Counted from the stretch's first letter, positions 34,747-42,530 are shown. The stretch is DNA of 43,052 nt from Victivallales bacterium (GCA_016936495.1 JAFGXT010000192.1:1-43052); one strand, 5' to 3'. Made by a program: numbers and translations. The notes: generated from the letters alone by a model not told the origin.

Positions 34747-36099
34747 ATGTTTACTGCATTTTACAATAGTATAAAAATAAAAGACATCCGGTCGAGGATC
34801 CTGTTTACTGCGGGAATCATTGTGCTGGTGCGTGTAGCGGCCAACATTCCGTGCCCCGGGATTAATCCGCAAGCCTTGAATGAATACTTTACTTCACTCA
34901 GTCATAACGCTGCGTCAGGATCATTTGTTGATATGTTCGACCTGTTCAGCGGCGGAGCCTTGCAAAATTTTGCGTTGGCTACACTGGGGATAATGCCTTA
35001 TATTTCGGCGTCCATTATTATGCAGTTGATGGTGCCGGTGGTACCTACTCTTGAAAAGATTTCCCGTGAAGGCGACGCGGGCAGACAGAAGATCAATCAG
35101 TACACCCGTTATCTGACTGTTCTTATATGTATTGTCCAAGGCGCAGTCGCTGCCATGACCATGATCAATCCTTCCCGTATCGGACTTCCCAGCCCTGATT
35201 CTGATCTGGTATTCAATAAAGGAATACTTTTTATCGCGATGACGGTTATCGTACTGACAGCCACCACTATGATTATGATGTGGCTGGGCGAGCAGATCAC
35301 CGAGCGCGGCATCGGTAATGGTGTTTCATTGATCATCACCATTAATATTATCGCGAGAATGCCTGACGCCATAGTTCAATTGTGGGATCTTGCATTTCAC
35401 GGCGGCGGCCTTTCAGGCGCCATGTTCAAACCGGTACATCTGTTGATATTATTCATCGTTTTTGCTCTGGTTACCGCGGGCACTATTATGCTCACCCAGG
35501 GACAGCGCCGGGTTCCGGTTCAAATTGTCCGCAAGGGTTATGGCAATGCTCAGGCGCAGGCAGGAACAACCTATATGCCATTGAAAGTAAATTTTGCCGG
35601 TGTAATGCCGATCATTTTTGCCGGAGCCATCACTCAGGTATTCGGTATGATAACGCCTTTTCTGCCCTGGGGACTGGGTACATATTTCCAGTACGGCAGT
35701 GGAACGTATATCGTTATTGAGGGTATACTGATATTATTATTCTCATTCTTCTGGGTGGCCAATCAGTTCAATCCGATTCAGATAGCGGACAATCTCAAGA
35801 AAGAGGGCGCTTACATCCCCGGCGTCAAACCGGGTGTGGCTACGGCTGATTTCCTTGACACTACCATGAGCAAGATCACCTTTTGCGGATCGATTTTTCT
35901 GGTGGCGCTGGCATTGTTCCCGATGATGCTGTCCAGCAGTTTCAAGGTACCGTTCCTGATCGCGTCTTTCTTCGGCGGGACAAGTCTGCTGATTATGGTC
36001 GGAGTGGTTCTTGATACGCTTACTCAGTTGGAATCTCATCTTACCATGAGAAACTATGAGGGTTTCCTTAAAAAAGGAAAACTGCGCGGTCGTCGCTGA
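34747..36099 (+). CDS. secY: Protein translocase subunit SecY
   Basis: SecY (450 aa) is the membrane channel of the Sec pathway, with SecE and SecG as partners outside the window. It has ten predicted membrane segments. Family motifs include the first-segment region ILFTAGIIVLVRVAANIPCP, the plug-region NAASGSFVDMFDLFSGGALQ, SREGDAGRQKINQYTRYLTV, GEQITERGIGNGVSLII and the cytosolic loop KEGAYIPGVKPG. It follows rplO as in the classical spc operon, but adk, map, infA and rpsM do not follow it; cmk does. Confidence 0.97.
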   Translation: MFTAFYNSIKIKDIRSRILFTAGIIVLVRVAANIPCPGINPQALNEYFTSLSHNAASGSFVDMFDLFSGGALQNFALATLGIMPYISASIIMQLMVPVVPTLEKISREGDAGRQKINQYTRYLTVLICIVQGAVAAMTMINPSRIGLPSPDSDLVFNKGILFIAMTVIVLTATTMIMMWLGEQITERGIGNGVSLIITINIIARMPDAIVQLWDLAFHGGGLSGAMFKPVHLLILFIVFALVTAGTIMLTQGQRRVPVQIVRKGYGNAQAQAGTTYMPLKVNFAGVMPIIFAGAITQVFGMITPFLPWGLGTYFQYGSGTYIVIEGILILLFSFFWVANQFNPIQIADNLKKEGAYIPGVKPGVATADFLDTTMSKITFCGSIFLVALALFPMMLSSSFKVPFLIASFFGGTSLLIMVGVVLDTLTQLESHLTMRNYEGFLKKGKLRGRR

Positions 36100-36123
36100 T
36101 AAATTCATCCGGGAGAAAGTCAC

Positions 36124-36804
36124 ATGGCTCAAGTCATTGCGATTGATGGACCTGCCGCTTCCGGAAAAAGCACGGTAGCCGGCGGAATTTCCAGAAAACT
36201 GGGCATTCCTTACATCAATACCGGCAACATGTACCGTTCTGTAACCTGGCATTTCCTGCGTAACGGCATAGACCCGCTTCATGCAGATATGCATGACATG
36301 CTGGATTTGTTGCAACAGCTGAAGCTGGAATATCTCAGAAACCCAAACGGTGATTTTCAAATATATCTTAATGGTGATGCTGTATGTGAAGCGGATATCC
36401 GTTCTCCTGAAGTTACTGCCTGCGTCAGCCAGGTCTCAGCCATGCCTGAGATCCGCCAGTGGTTGCTGGATAAACAGCGCCATTTCGCCGGCATGGGTCT
36501 GGTGGTCATGGAGGGACGCGACATCGGCACCGTAGTTTTCCCTGACGCCGACTACAAATTTTTCGTAACCGCCACCCCTTATGCCCGGGCTTTACGCCGT
36601 CTTAATCAGGATGGGGAAACACCGGACAATTCTACGGTTCAGTCGGTGGCGGATCAGATCGCCGAGCGTGACCGTCTTGACTCGACCCGTGCAGTGGCGC
36701 CGTTACGTCAGGCTGACGATGCAAAATACATTGACACTACCGATATGAGCATCACTGAAGTAGTGGAACTCATCGCCGGACAGGTGAACAATGCGCGTAA
36801 CTGA
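36124..36804 (+). CDS. cmk: Cytidylate kinase
   Basis: Cmk phosphorylates CMP and dCMP. The 226-aa protein has the P-loop DGPAASGKSTVAG (about 8-20), YINTGNMYRSVTW, the NMP-binding segment VCEADIRSPEVTACVSQVSA, and MEGRDIGTVVFPDADYKFFV, with Arg residues of the lid in AERDRLDSTR. GGGAGAAAG precedes the ATG. It overlaps the thioesterase gene by 14 nt. Cmk downstream of secY is not the common arrangement. Confidence 0.95.
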   Translation: MAQVIAIDGPAASGKSTVAGGISRKLGIPYINTGNMYRSVTWHFLRNGIDPLHADMHDMLDLLQQLKLEYLRNPNGDFQIYLNGDAVCEADIRSPEVTACVSQVSAMPEIRQWLLDKQRHFAGMGLVVMEGRDIGTVVFPDADYKFFVTATPYARALRRLNQDGETPDNSTVQSVADQIAERDRLDSTRAVAPLRQADDAKYIDTTDMSITEVVELIAGQVNNARN

Positions 36805-37186
36805 GCTTGAATATCGTGTTCCCTATGCCGACACCGACCGTATGGGCATTGTTTACTACGCCAATTATCTGATTTATTTTGAGCGGATAAGAAACGAAAT
36901 ACTGCGGGAAGCGGGTCTACCATATCGCATACTTGAGGAACAAGGATTGATGTTGCCGGTGGTGGAAGCGGTTTGCCGTTATAAAGCGCCGGCGCGTTAT
37001 GACGATATGCTTAGTTTAAAAGGCTGGGTCTCCGAGGCAAAAGGGGCACGCACCCGGATTGAATGTGAAGTTTACAAAGATAATGAATTGCTGGTAAACG
37101 GTTATACCATCCACGCGGCTGTAAATGCGGCAGGTCGTCCGGCAAGGCTTCCTGAAACGCTGATTGCGCTCAAGCCGGAAGCGTGA
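36791..37186 (+). CDS. Acyl-CoA thioesterase of the 4HBT (YbgC) family
   Basis: This is a 131-aa hotdog-fold thioesterase. It has the YbgC-type signature VPYADTDRMGIVYYANYLIYFE with the catalytic Asp followed by the GxVyyaNYl stretch. Such enzymes release CoA from short or aromatic acyl-CoAs, and YbgC itself is tied to the Tol-Pal system in proteobacteria. No tol or pal gene is here, so the substrate is open. Its start lies inside the end of cmk, so the two are probably translated together. Confidence 0.88.
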   Translation: MRVTELEYRVPYADTDRMGIVYYANYLIYFERIRNEILREAGLPYRILEEQGLMLPVVEAVCRYKAPARYDDMLSLKGWVSEAKGARTRIECEVYKDNELLVNGYTIHAAVNAAGRPARLPETLIALKPEA

Positions 37187-37213
37187 TATTCATGCTCCAG
37201 AGAGTTTTATTTT
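37180..37213 (+). terminator. Possible terminator after the thioesterase gene
   Basis: AGCGTGA (37180-37186, including the stop codon) pairs with TCATGCT (37190-37196) with one G-U pair and a 3-nt loop. A T-rich run (TTTTATTTTTT) starts eight bases later. The loop is tight and the U-run is offset, so this is weak. Confidence 0.3.
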
Positions 37214-37240
37214 TTCTTTCCGATTTTTTTATTTTCTGAT

Positions 37241-37365
37241 TTGCTTTTAAATCAAGAGCCTGTATCTTACTTGCCATCGCAACAATTGAGATTGTGGCGT
37301 ACATGGTATCAATGCCATGATTATATATTTAGAAGCCGGAAAACCGCAAGGTTTTCCGGTTTCGC
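37241..37365 (+). repeat. 125-bp element, copy 1 (candidate small RNA gene)
   Basis: This element and that at 39937-40061 align over 125 bp without a gap, with 17 differences (about 86% identity). In the last 107 bp, 12 of 13 differences are transitions. Each copy starts with a promoter-like TTGCTT-16 bp-TATCTT or TATTTT, and the four leftmost differences fall in the spacer. Each ends in a 14-bp terminator hairpin. Between them lies a conserved block with CTTGCCAT, AATTGAGA, TGTGGC and ATCAATGCCAT. A transcript from it would be about 95 nt. No protein is encoded consistently. Both copies point the same way and bracket the iclR-GH10 pair. Confidence 0.75.
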
Positions 37366-37370
37366 TTTTT
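37332..37370 (+). terminator. Terminator hairpin of repeat copy 1
   Basis: GAAGCCGGAAAACC (37332-37345) pairs with GGTTTTCCGGTTTC (37350-37363) around GCAA, with one G-U pair, then GCTTTTTAT. In copy 2 the G-U pair is G-C, so the change keeps the structure. It also lies just past the iclR stop codon on the other strand and may end that transcript. Confidence 0.85.
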
Positions 37371-37374
37371 ATAT

Positions 37375-38139
37375 CTATGCTTGTCCGAGTTTTTCCTCTA
37401 TGTGCCTGGCACAGTCGTGCAGCATGGACAATATTCCCGCGCGACGCGGCTTATCCGTTCGCGACAGCGGCGCGTAGCAACCTAGAGCGGCAACGACCTC
37501 ATTGCCGCCGGTGAGTATTGGCGCCGCGATTGCTACAAAGCGACCATGTTCATCCATGCAACCTCCGTCTCTACGTATGCGCCGCAATTCCTGCTTCAAT
37601 CCCTCAATCGTATTGCCGCACTCCGGCCAGTCCTCCTCAAGAGGAAAGCCGTTGACTTCGATAAAATTATTCAACTGTTCCTGAGAAAACCATGCAAGAA
37701 CAACCCGGGTGGTCCGCATCCGGTAAAAATTGGCGTTTGCCGCCCAATGCGGTTCCACCATGTTATCCCCTGTCGCCTGTCGCCGCAATATCTCCACCCG
37801 GCGTCCCTTTACGATGGAAGACAATAGCACGCTCTCGCCCAGATCCTCAACCGTTTTATCTATCAGCGGCGCCGCCACTTCACGCAATCTTCTCAGAATG
37901 CCTTCAGCGCGGAACAAACGACAGCACTTATCTCCTTCCTCGTATTTTCCGTGCCCACTGCGACGCACATAACCGCATTCCTCCAGAGTCCGCAGCAGAT
38001 TACGTGCCGTCACCGGCAGAATACCGGTGCGAGCCGCCACCTCCGCCAACGTAAGATGTTTGTTTTCCAATGCTTGATCCATCAGCAATTCCAATATCGC
38101 CATTGCCTTGCTCACCGATTTCACCAATTGATACGCCAT
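37375..38139 (-). CDS. IclR-family transcriptional regulator
   Basis: This is a 254-aa regulator with an N-terminal winged helix (about 1-65; LVKSVSKAMAILELLMD, LTLAEVAARTGILPVTARNL, LRTLEECGYVRR) and a C-terminal effector-binding IclR domain (about 80-250; SVLLSSIVKGRRVEILRR, GGCMDEHGRFVAIAAPILTG). The start at 38139 is chosen because AAGGAA stands upstream, and because a longer frame to 38187 would run through the predicted promoter and operator. It is divergent from the GH10 gene, its probable target. Family members usually sense small aromatic or sugar-acid metabolites; the ligand here is unknown. Confidence 0.9.
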   Translation of the reverse strand: MAYQLVKSVSKAMAILELLMDQALENKHLTLAEVAARTGILPVTARNLLRTLEECGYVRRSGHGKYEEGDKCCRLFRAEGILRRLREVAAPLIDKTVEDLGESVLLSSIVKGRRVEILRRQATGDNMVEPHWAANANFYRMRTTRVVLAWFSQEQLNNFIEVNGFPLEEDWPECGNTIEGLKQELRRIRRDGGCMDEHGRFVAIAAPILTGGNEVVAALGCYAPLSRTDKPRRAGILSMLHDCARHIEEKLGQA

Positions 38140-38157
38140 TATTCCATTTCCTTGTTG

Positions 38158-38203
38158 TATATTCAGCATTACTGAATATATCACCAATTAATCATCTTGT
38201 CAA
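38158..38203 (-). promoter_or_regulatory. iclR promoter with overlapping inverted-repeat operator
   Basis: On the minus strand TTGACA (38198-38203), a 17-bp spacer and TATATT (38175-38180) form a near-consensus promoter. A perfect inverted repeat TATATTCAG-CATTA-CTGAATATA (38158-38180) covers the -10 box and the transcription start, consistent with autorepression by the IclR protein. Confidence 0.75.
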
Positions 38204-38244
38204 GTCTTAAAAACACTTTATTTTGAGTTTATTAAAGAAAACTG

Positions 38245-38272
38245 TTGCAAAAACCACCGCCATCACTATATT
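38245..38272 (+). promoter_or_regulatory. Promoter of the GH10 gene
   Basis: TTGCAA (38245-38250) and TATATT (38267-38272) are 16 bp apart and lie 73 bp before the GH10 start. A CTGAAT half-site like that in the iclR operator follows at 38281-38286. Confidence 0.55.
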
Positions 38273-38344
38273 AATAATAGCTGAATGTCAAACAAGTAAA
38301 TGGCATTCGTTGTATATTAAAACAAACACAGGATCAGTAAAAAA

Positions 38345-39817
38345 ATGACTGCGAAAAACTGGGCGGAACAGGACAAAGTAATGAGTGAAGCTTACTGGAA
38401 ACTCTGGAATCCGGAAGTACAGGCACGCATTGATCGGGACATCGAAGCCAACCGCAAGGCAGACGCATGTGTGGAATTGCCGGGTTTGCCACATGACACG
38501 GAAGTACAGGTCGAACAATTGACGCATGACTTTGTTTTCGGAGCGCATCTTTTCAATTTTAACCAGTTGGGTACAGATGAACGCAACCGCAAGCATCAGG
38601 AGCTTTTCGGCACGCTGTTCAACTCCGGAACCGTGGCTTTCTACTGGAAAAAGTTTGAGCTGGAAGAAGGCAAACCCCGCTTTAAAGAAGAATTTCGCGA
38701 TACCGCCGAATACTGGAACAAAGCTGCCGACCCCAAAAATGAGACTCACTGGCGCCGTCCGGCAACCGACCCTGTAGTGGAATTCTGCGAACGTAAAGGC
38801 ATCCGCATTCACGGGCATACTCTGACCTGGGGTAACCGGCGCTGGCAAATGCCGGACTGGATGATTAAAAAACTGCCCGCGCAGTTTATAGAAGGGTATA
38901 TGCAGGAAAGCCCAAGGGGACATAGTTATTTTAACAATATATTTGCGGATTTCACCCCGGAACAAGTTGAAAAGCTTTTGCCGGAATTTACCCGTGAGCT
39001 CAATTGCAAAATGACAGAGCGCATAATCGAGATCGCGTTGTACTATAAAGACCGTATTCACAGCTGGGACGTCGCCAATGAAAGCGCAACCGATTTTGGT
39101 CTGGGCGTGATGAAGCCAGGCAGTGGCATATGTCAAAGTCATTACGGTTTAATGCCCGGAGATTACACCTATCGTTCATTTAAAACCGCCGAAAGCGTAT
39201 TTAACGAAAATATCAAATTGAATATCAATGATTATAATTTACAGCAATGCTACGTGGATCAGACTTTGGACTTGCTCAAACGCAATTGCAAAGTCGATAT
39301 TATGGGCGCACAAATGCATTTATTCAACCCGGAGACATGTCTTAACATTGCGGCTGGTATAGCTGATGGCAGGTCAGAGACCCAGTTCCCGGAAGCCGTA
39401 TGGGAAACAATGAACAGACTGGCTTCGGCTGGATTGCCTATTCACTTAAGCGAGATCACGATAACCGCGCCGGATAACGACGCACGTGGACAGGCGATCC
39501 AGGCGGTCATCACTCGCAATCTATACCGCTTATGGTTCAGCGTCAAAGCCATGATGGGCATAACCTGGTGGAATACGGTTGATGACTGCGGGGCTCCCGG
39601 CGAGCCCTCGGTTTCCGGTATATTCTCGCGCGATATGGAACCCAAACCAGCTTATTTCACCCTGAATAAGCTTATCAACGAGGACTGGAAAACCAGGACA
39701 ACGGTTAAAGCTGACAAAGACGGACGCATAGAGTTCCGCGGTTTTCGCGGCAATTACCATCTGAGCTGGAAAGATGCCAAAGGTGTCGAACAGACACAGG
39801 AATTTTATCTAAAATAG
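38345..39817 (+). CDS. GH10 endo-1,4-beta-xylanase-like protein, no signal peptide
   Basis: This is a 490-aa glycoside hydrolase family 10 protein, which cuts beta-1,4-xylan or xylo-oligosaccharides by a retaining mechanism. It shows IRIHGHTLTWGNRRWQMPDW, the acid/base E246 in HSWDVANES, the VDIMGAQMHLF strand and the nucleophile E370 in IHLSEITIT, then WWNTVDDCGAPGEPSVSGIF. The N-terminus (MTAKNWAEQDKVMSEAYW) has no signal peptide. An in-frame stop at 38318 with no start between excludes a longer export form. It is thus probably cytoplasmic, like xylanases that trim imported oligosaccharides. AGGATC precedes the ATG. It is divergent from iclR. Confidence 0.9.
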   Translation: MTAKNWAEQDKVMSEAYWKLWNPEVQARIDRDIEANRKADACVELPGLPHDTEVQVEQLTHDFVFGAHLFNFNQLGTDERNRKHQELFGTLFNSGTVAFYWKKFELEEGKPRFKEEFRDTAEYWNKAADPKNETHWRRPATDPVVEFCERKGIRIHGHTLTWGNRRWQMPDWMIKKLPAQFIEGYMQESPRGHSYFNNIFADFTPEQVEKLLPEFTRELNCKMTERIIEIALYYKDRIHSWDVANESATDFGLGVMKPGSGICQSHYGLMPGDYTYRSFKTAESVFNENIKLNINDYNLQQCYVDQTLDLLKRNCKVDIMGAQMHLFNPETCLNIAAGIADGRSETQFPEAVWETMNRLASAGLPIHLSEITITAPDNDARGQAIQAVITRNLYRLWFSVKAMMGITWWNTVDDCGAPGEPSVSGIFSRDMEPKPAYFTLNKLINEDWKTRTTVKADKDGRIEFRGFRGNYHLSWKDAKGVEQTQEFYLK

Positions 39818-39836
39818 ACTAACCTTAGACTCAATA

Positions 39837-39876
39837 ACTCCGGTCTGCGATGTACAAATCCAGACTGGAGTTTTAT
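39837..39876 (+). terminator. Terminator of the GH10 gene
   Basis: ACTCCGGTCTG (39837-39847) pairs with CAGACTGGAGT (39861-39871) with one G-U pair, followed by TTTATT. It is 20 nt after the GH10 stop codon. The GH10 gene thus has its own terminator, separate from the repeat copy 60 bp further on. Confidence 0.8.
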
Positions 39877-39936
39877 TGAATGCATAGGCTCTAAACATAC
39901 AAATGACACGTCGGATTAAGTAGTTTTTCACTTTTT

Positions 39937-40061
39937 TTGCTTTTCAAACAACACCCTGTATTTTACTTGCCATTGAGATAATTGAGACTGTGGCATACAT
40001 AACATCAATGCCATAATTATATATTTAGAAGCCGGAAAACCACAAGGTTTTCCGGCTTCGC
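39937..40061 (+). repeat. 125-bp element, copy 2 (candidate small RNA gene)
   Basis: This is the partner of 37241-37365: same orientation and no gaps. The promoter-like pair is TTGCTT (39937-39942) and TATTTT (39959-39964), 16 bp apart. The element sits between the GH10 terminator and the module B regulator, so it is not needed to end GH10 transcription. This supports an independent transcript. The rest of the 485-bp gap around it holds the GH10 terminator, the module B regulator promoter region and no gene. Confidence 0.75.
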
Positions 40062-40065
40062 TTTT
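40028..40065 (+). terminator. Terminator hairpin of repeat copy 2
   Basis: GAAGCCGGAAAACC (40028-40041) pairs perfectly with GGTTTTCCGGCTTC (40046-40059) around ACAA, followed by GCTTTTATATA. Confidence 0.85.
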
Positions 40066-40201
40066 ATATACCCGGCGTAACCGATTTAATGATATAATAT
40101 TCAAGCTTAAGATTAAAAACCATACGCATCCAATCCCACTACACATAGAAAATTAAGCTTTTTATTCATTGCATTAATATGATTACAATATTTTATTCTT
40201 C

Positions 40202-40261
40202 TGTAAACTAAAAATAAATTTGTTTACAATATATTTACTTATGCCAATAAAGTGCTATAAT
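40202..40261 (+). promoter_or_regulatory. Promoter region of module B regulator
   Basis: A perfect TATAAT (40256-40261) has TTTACT (40234-40239) 16 bp upstream. Further upstream an inverted repeat TGTAAAC (40202-40208) / GTTTACA (40222-40228) with a 13-bp spacer could bind a regulator. A second inverted pair, ATAAAGTGC (40247-40255) and GCACTTTAT (40295-40303), brackets the leader and runs into the start codon. Confidence 0.5.
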
Positions 40262-40302
40262 ATCATTAGTGAATTAATAATATTAATTAAGAATGGCACT
40301 TT

Positions 40303-41517
40303 ATGATAAACTCCATCCAGATGATTGAATTGAAAGAAGCAATCAAGGATTGTCCGCGTAATGACCTTCTTGATTTGATCCATAGTAAAATATTAAGCTG
40401 GATTCAGAGTATTCCACCCAATAAGGCTGACGCAAGGTTTCCCGCTGTTTCAGTTCTAGCCGGAAACCTGGGGGTAGCCAGGCAGACCGCACAGAAAGTT
40501 TATGACCGACTGGAGCAGGAAAAAGTCATCTTTCGTTTGCCCAATGAACGGATATGGAGGTTAAGGAAATTCAAACAGAATTCTTTGAAATGCATCGCAC
40601 TGCTTTTACCGATGACATTTTCAGAATATTACCAGCTTTCGGTAGAATATGGACAGCGTCATTTCGATATTTACTGTGGAATGACGGATCGTGCAATGGA
40701 GCTGGGAGCTGTTCTAACTCCAGTTCCGTTACTCCATATTGATGCTTCTGAAGAAGAAATAGATGAATGGCTTGAGTTCCTGAAGAGTGATTTTGTCGGA
40801 GTAATTCATCTCGGCAACCGTTTGATTTATCCTGATATTCCGTTGCGCCGCTTGTGTGAGTGTGCGGATATACCTCAAATTGCGATAGACTGGGAACATG
40901 ATATGCCGTGGGGCGGGACGGTTTCAGTTGACGCAAAAGCTATCGCCCGAACTGTACTTACACATTTACGTGAACATGGACACAAAAATATTTGTCTGAC
41001 TCCATTTTACCCGATGAATGAGACTGAAGGAAAGTATACATACAGCATGCGTATATTCCATGAGTTTGTGGAAGAGGATTATGAGTTCTTTACATTTTGC
41101 CGGATAAACGCAAACCACCGGATGTTTAATGATTTGTTTGAAAATGAACTCGACCGTGTGTTAAACAAACCATCTCCGCCAACAGCTTTTTGGTGTATTG
41201 ATGATACAACCGCCATGGAAGTTATAAATTATCTAAATGCAAGAGGGAAACAGGTTCCGAGGGATTTTTCTGTTATTGGTTTTGACAACCTGCCTGAAAG
41301 CCAAACCTTTAATCCTCCTGTAACTACTATTCAGGCTCCGCGTTATGAGATGGGATATATTGCAATATCAAAACTTTTCGAATGCATAGAGAATCAACTG
41401 GAGCCGGAACTGAAGATGACTTATGTCCCATGCACTTTATATGCACGCCAGAGCGTAGGACCATGCAGCAGTTCCATTGACAGAAAAATTATGGCTTTTA
41501 ATTCTCTCAAAAGGTAA
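40303..41517 (+). CDS. GntR-type HTH / LacI-type sensor transcriptional regulator (module B)
   Basis: This is a 404-aa regulator of the same architecture as the one at 9027. Residues about 15-90 form a winged helix (FPAVSVLAGNLGVARQTAQK, then VYDRLEQEKVIFRLPNERIW). Residues about 95-385 form a LacI/PurR-type ligand domain (HGHKNICLTPFYP, PTAFWCIDDTTAMEVINYL, VPRDFSVIGFDNLPESQTFN, PPVTTIQAPRYEMGYIAISK). The last two motifs are characteristic of LacI-type sensors. The ribosome-binding site is weak. The gene is AT-rich compared with the core genes before it. It probably controls the pseudopilin-like and secreted-protein genes that follow. The effector is unknown. Confidence 0.88.
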   Translation: MINSIQMIELKEAIKDCPRNDLLDLIHSKILSWIQSIPPNKADARFPAVSVLAGNLGVARQTAQKVYDRLEQEKVIFRLPNERIWRLRKFKQNSLKCIALLLPMTFSEYYQLSVEYGQRHFDIYCGMTDRAMELGAVLTPVPLLHIDASEEEIDEWLEFLKSDFVGVIHLGNRLIYPDIPLRRLCECADIPQIAIDWEHDMPWGGTVSVDAKAIARTVLTHLREHGHKNICLTPFYPMNETEGKYTYSMRIFHEFVEEDYEFFTFCRINANHRMFNDLFENELDRVLNKPSPPTAFWCIDDTTAMEVINYLNARGKQVPRDFSVIGFDNLPESQTFNPPVTTIQAPRYEMGYIAISKLFECIENQLEPELKMTYVPCTLYARQSVGPCSSSIDRKIMAFNSLKR

Positions 41518-41565
41518 GTAGAACAATATTGTATTTTCAGTAGTTATATTTATATATTTACACTA

Positions 41566-41592
41566 AAACAAATAGTGTAAATAAAATGCAAT
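41566..41592. other. Perfect 10-bp inverted repeat after module B regulator
   Basis: ATTTACACTA (41566-41575) and TAGTGTAAAT (41583-41592) flank AAACAAA. It could be a hairpin ending the regulator mRNA, although no U-run follows, or an operator upstream of the promoter at 41609. Confidence 0.55.
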
Positions 41593-41608
41593 AAATAGAT
41601 TAAAGTTG

Positions 41609-41637
41609 TTGACAATTGCCTTTTATTGGTCAATAAT
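41609..41637 (+). promoter_or_regulatory. Promoter of module B pseudopilin-like gene
   Basis: A perfect TTGACA (41609-41614), a 17-bp spacer and AATAAT (41632-41637). An inverted pair TTGAC/GTCAA (41609-41613 with 41629-41633) overlaps both boxes. The pseudopilin and the secreted-protein gene can thus be expressed apart from the regulator. Confidence 0.65.
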
Positions 41638-41716
41638 ATATAAAAAGCAAATTAATTTTTTAAGAAACATATAGGCAATTGGCAGGATTCTTCAAACCTA
41701 TGCAAAGGAATTAGTA

Positions 41717-42439
41717 ATGAGAAAGATAACAGAAAGAAATTTTACACTAATCGAACTCCTCGTCGTGATAGCCATAATCGCTATTTTGGCGGCCATGCTT
41801 CTACCGGCACTGAATATGGCAAGGGAGAAAGCCCATGCTATATCATGTTCAAATAACCTCAAGCAGGTGATGCTGGGTCAGACTATGTATGCCAACGATA
41901 ACAATGAATTTATGGTAATGACAATAAAAAAGACCTCTTTTATTCCATGGACACATATCTTAAGGTTTGATAAATACTTGACCGTGGAAAGTCTTAACTG
42001 CCCTGGAGTGAAGAAGCAGATAACTAAAGACAACTGGGACGGTATTACGCAGTATATGGTATCTTACGGCTTTCCGAATGAATGGAATTATCTTGGTTCA
42101 TGGAGTTATTCATGGAGCCAGTATGGCAATTTTTTCATCTACAGGGATGGATGTGTCTACTATAATATGAAGCAGATGAAGCGAACTTCAAATATCTTTC
42201 TAGGGATGGATACTATAAAAGGTGACCCAAGTAATTCATGGTATGGATATGGTTATATGAAATGGGCTCAGGGAACCTCTGTTGAGGGAGCCCGTATTCA
42301 CCTACGTCATTCCGGGATGGCAAACGCCGGAGCGGCTGATGGTCATGTGGCTTCATTTAGAGGGGCTCCGCTTTTTCAGGATACAGCACTTAAGCCCAGA
42401 TACTTTTTCACTCAGGACATACTTCCTTTAAACTACTAA
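41717..42439 (+). CDS. Pseudopilin-like protein with type IV prepilin N-terminus and H-X9-DG motif (module B)
   Basis: This is a 240-aa membrane-anchored protein. A short leader (MRKITERN) is followed by [20 protein letters not shown], with the Glu at position 5. As in the module A protein, the residue before Phe is not Gly; here it is Asn. The C-terminus has [14 protein letters not shown], an exact H-X9-DG motif. The middle is rich in Trp and Tyr ([13 protein letters not shown]), which suggests a surface-exposed fold. AAAGGAA stands upstream of the ATG. The next gene encodes an exported protein, the same order as in module A. It may act in the export or surface attachment of that partner. 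Confidence 0.87.
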   Translation: MRKITERNFTLIELLVVIAIIAILAAMLLPALNMAREKAHAISCSNNLKQVMLGQTMYANDNNEFMVMTIKKTSFIPWTHILRFDKYLTVESLNCPGVKKQITKDNWDGITQYMVSYGFPNEWNYLGSWSYSWSQYGNFFIYRDGCVYYNMKQMKRTSNIFLGMDTIKGDPSNSWYGYGYMKWAQGTSVEGARIHLRHSGMANAGAADGHVASFRGAPLFQDTALKPRYFFTQDILPLNY

Positions 42440-42530
42440 TATCTAGTTTGACTGTGGCTAATAGTTAACTGCAAAGGGATTCTACTGCTTGTATTTATAA
42501 TAATAAGACAAAATTAATCGAGGATTTTTT

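Noticed and set aside
37317-37514. Short frames running through repeat copy 1 (such as one with LEAGKPQGFPVSLF)
   Set aside because: The frame comes from the terminator stem. It is not kept in the same way in copy 2 and has no ribosome-binding site.
38288-39142. 284-aa open frame antisense to the GH10 gene
   Set aside because: GH10 motifs including both catalytic glutamates are on the plus strand. This frame has no motif or ribosome-binding site.
37241-40061. The 125-bp repeats as ends of an insertion sequence or transposon
   Set aside because: They are direct, not inverted, each carries its own terminator, no transposase lies between them and no target-site duplication was seen.
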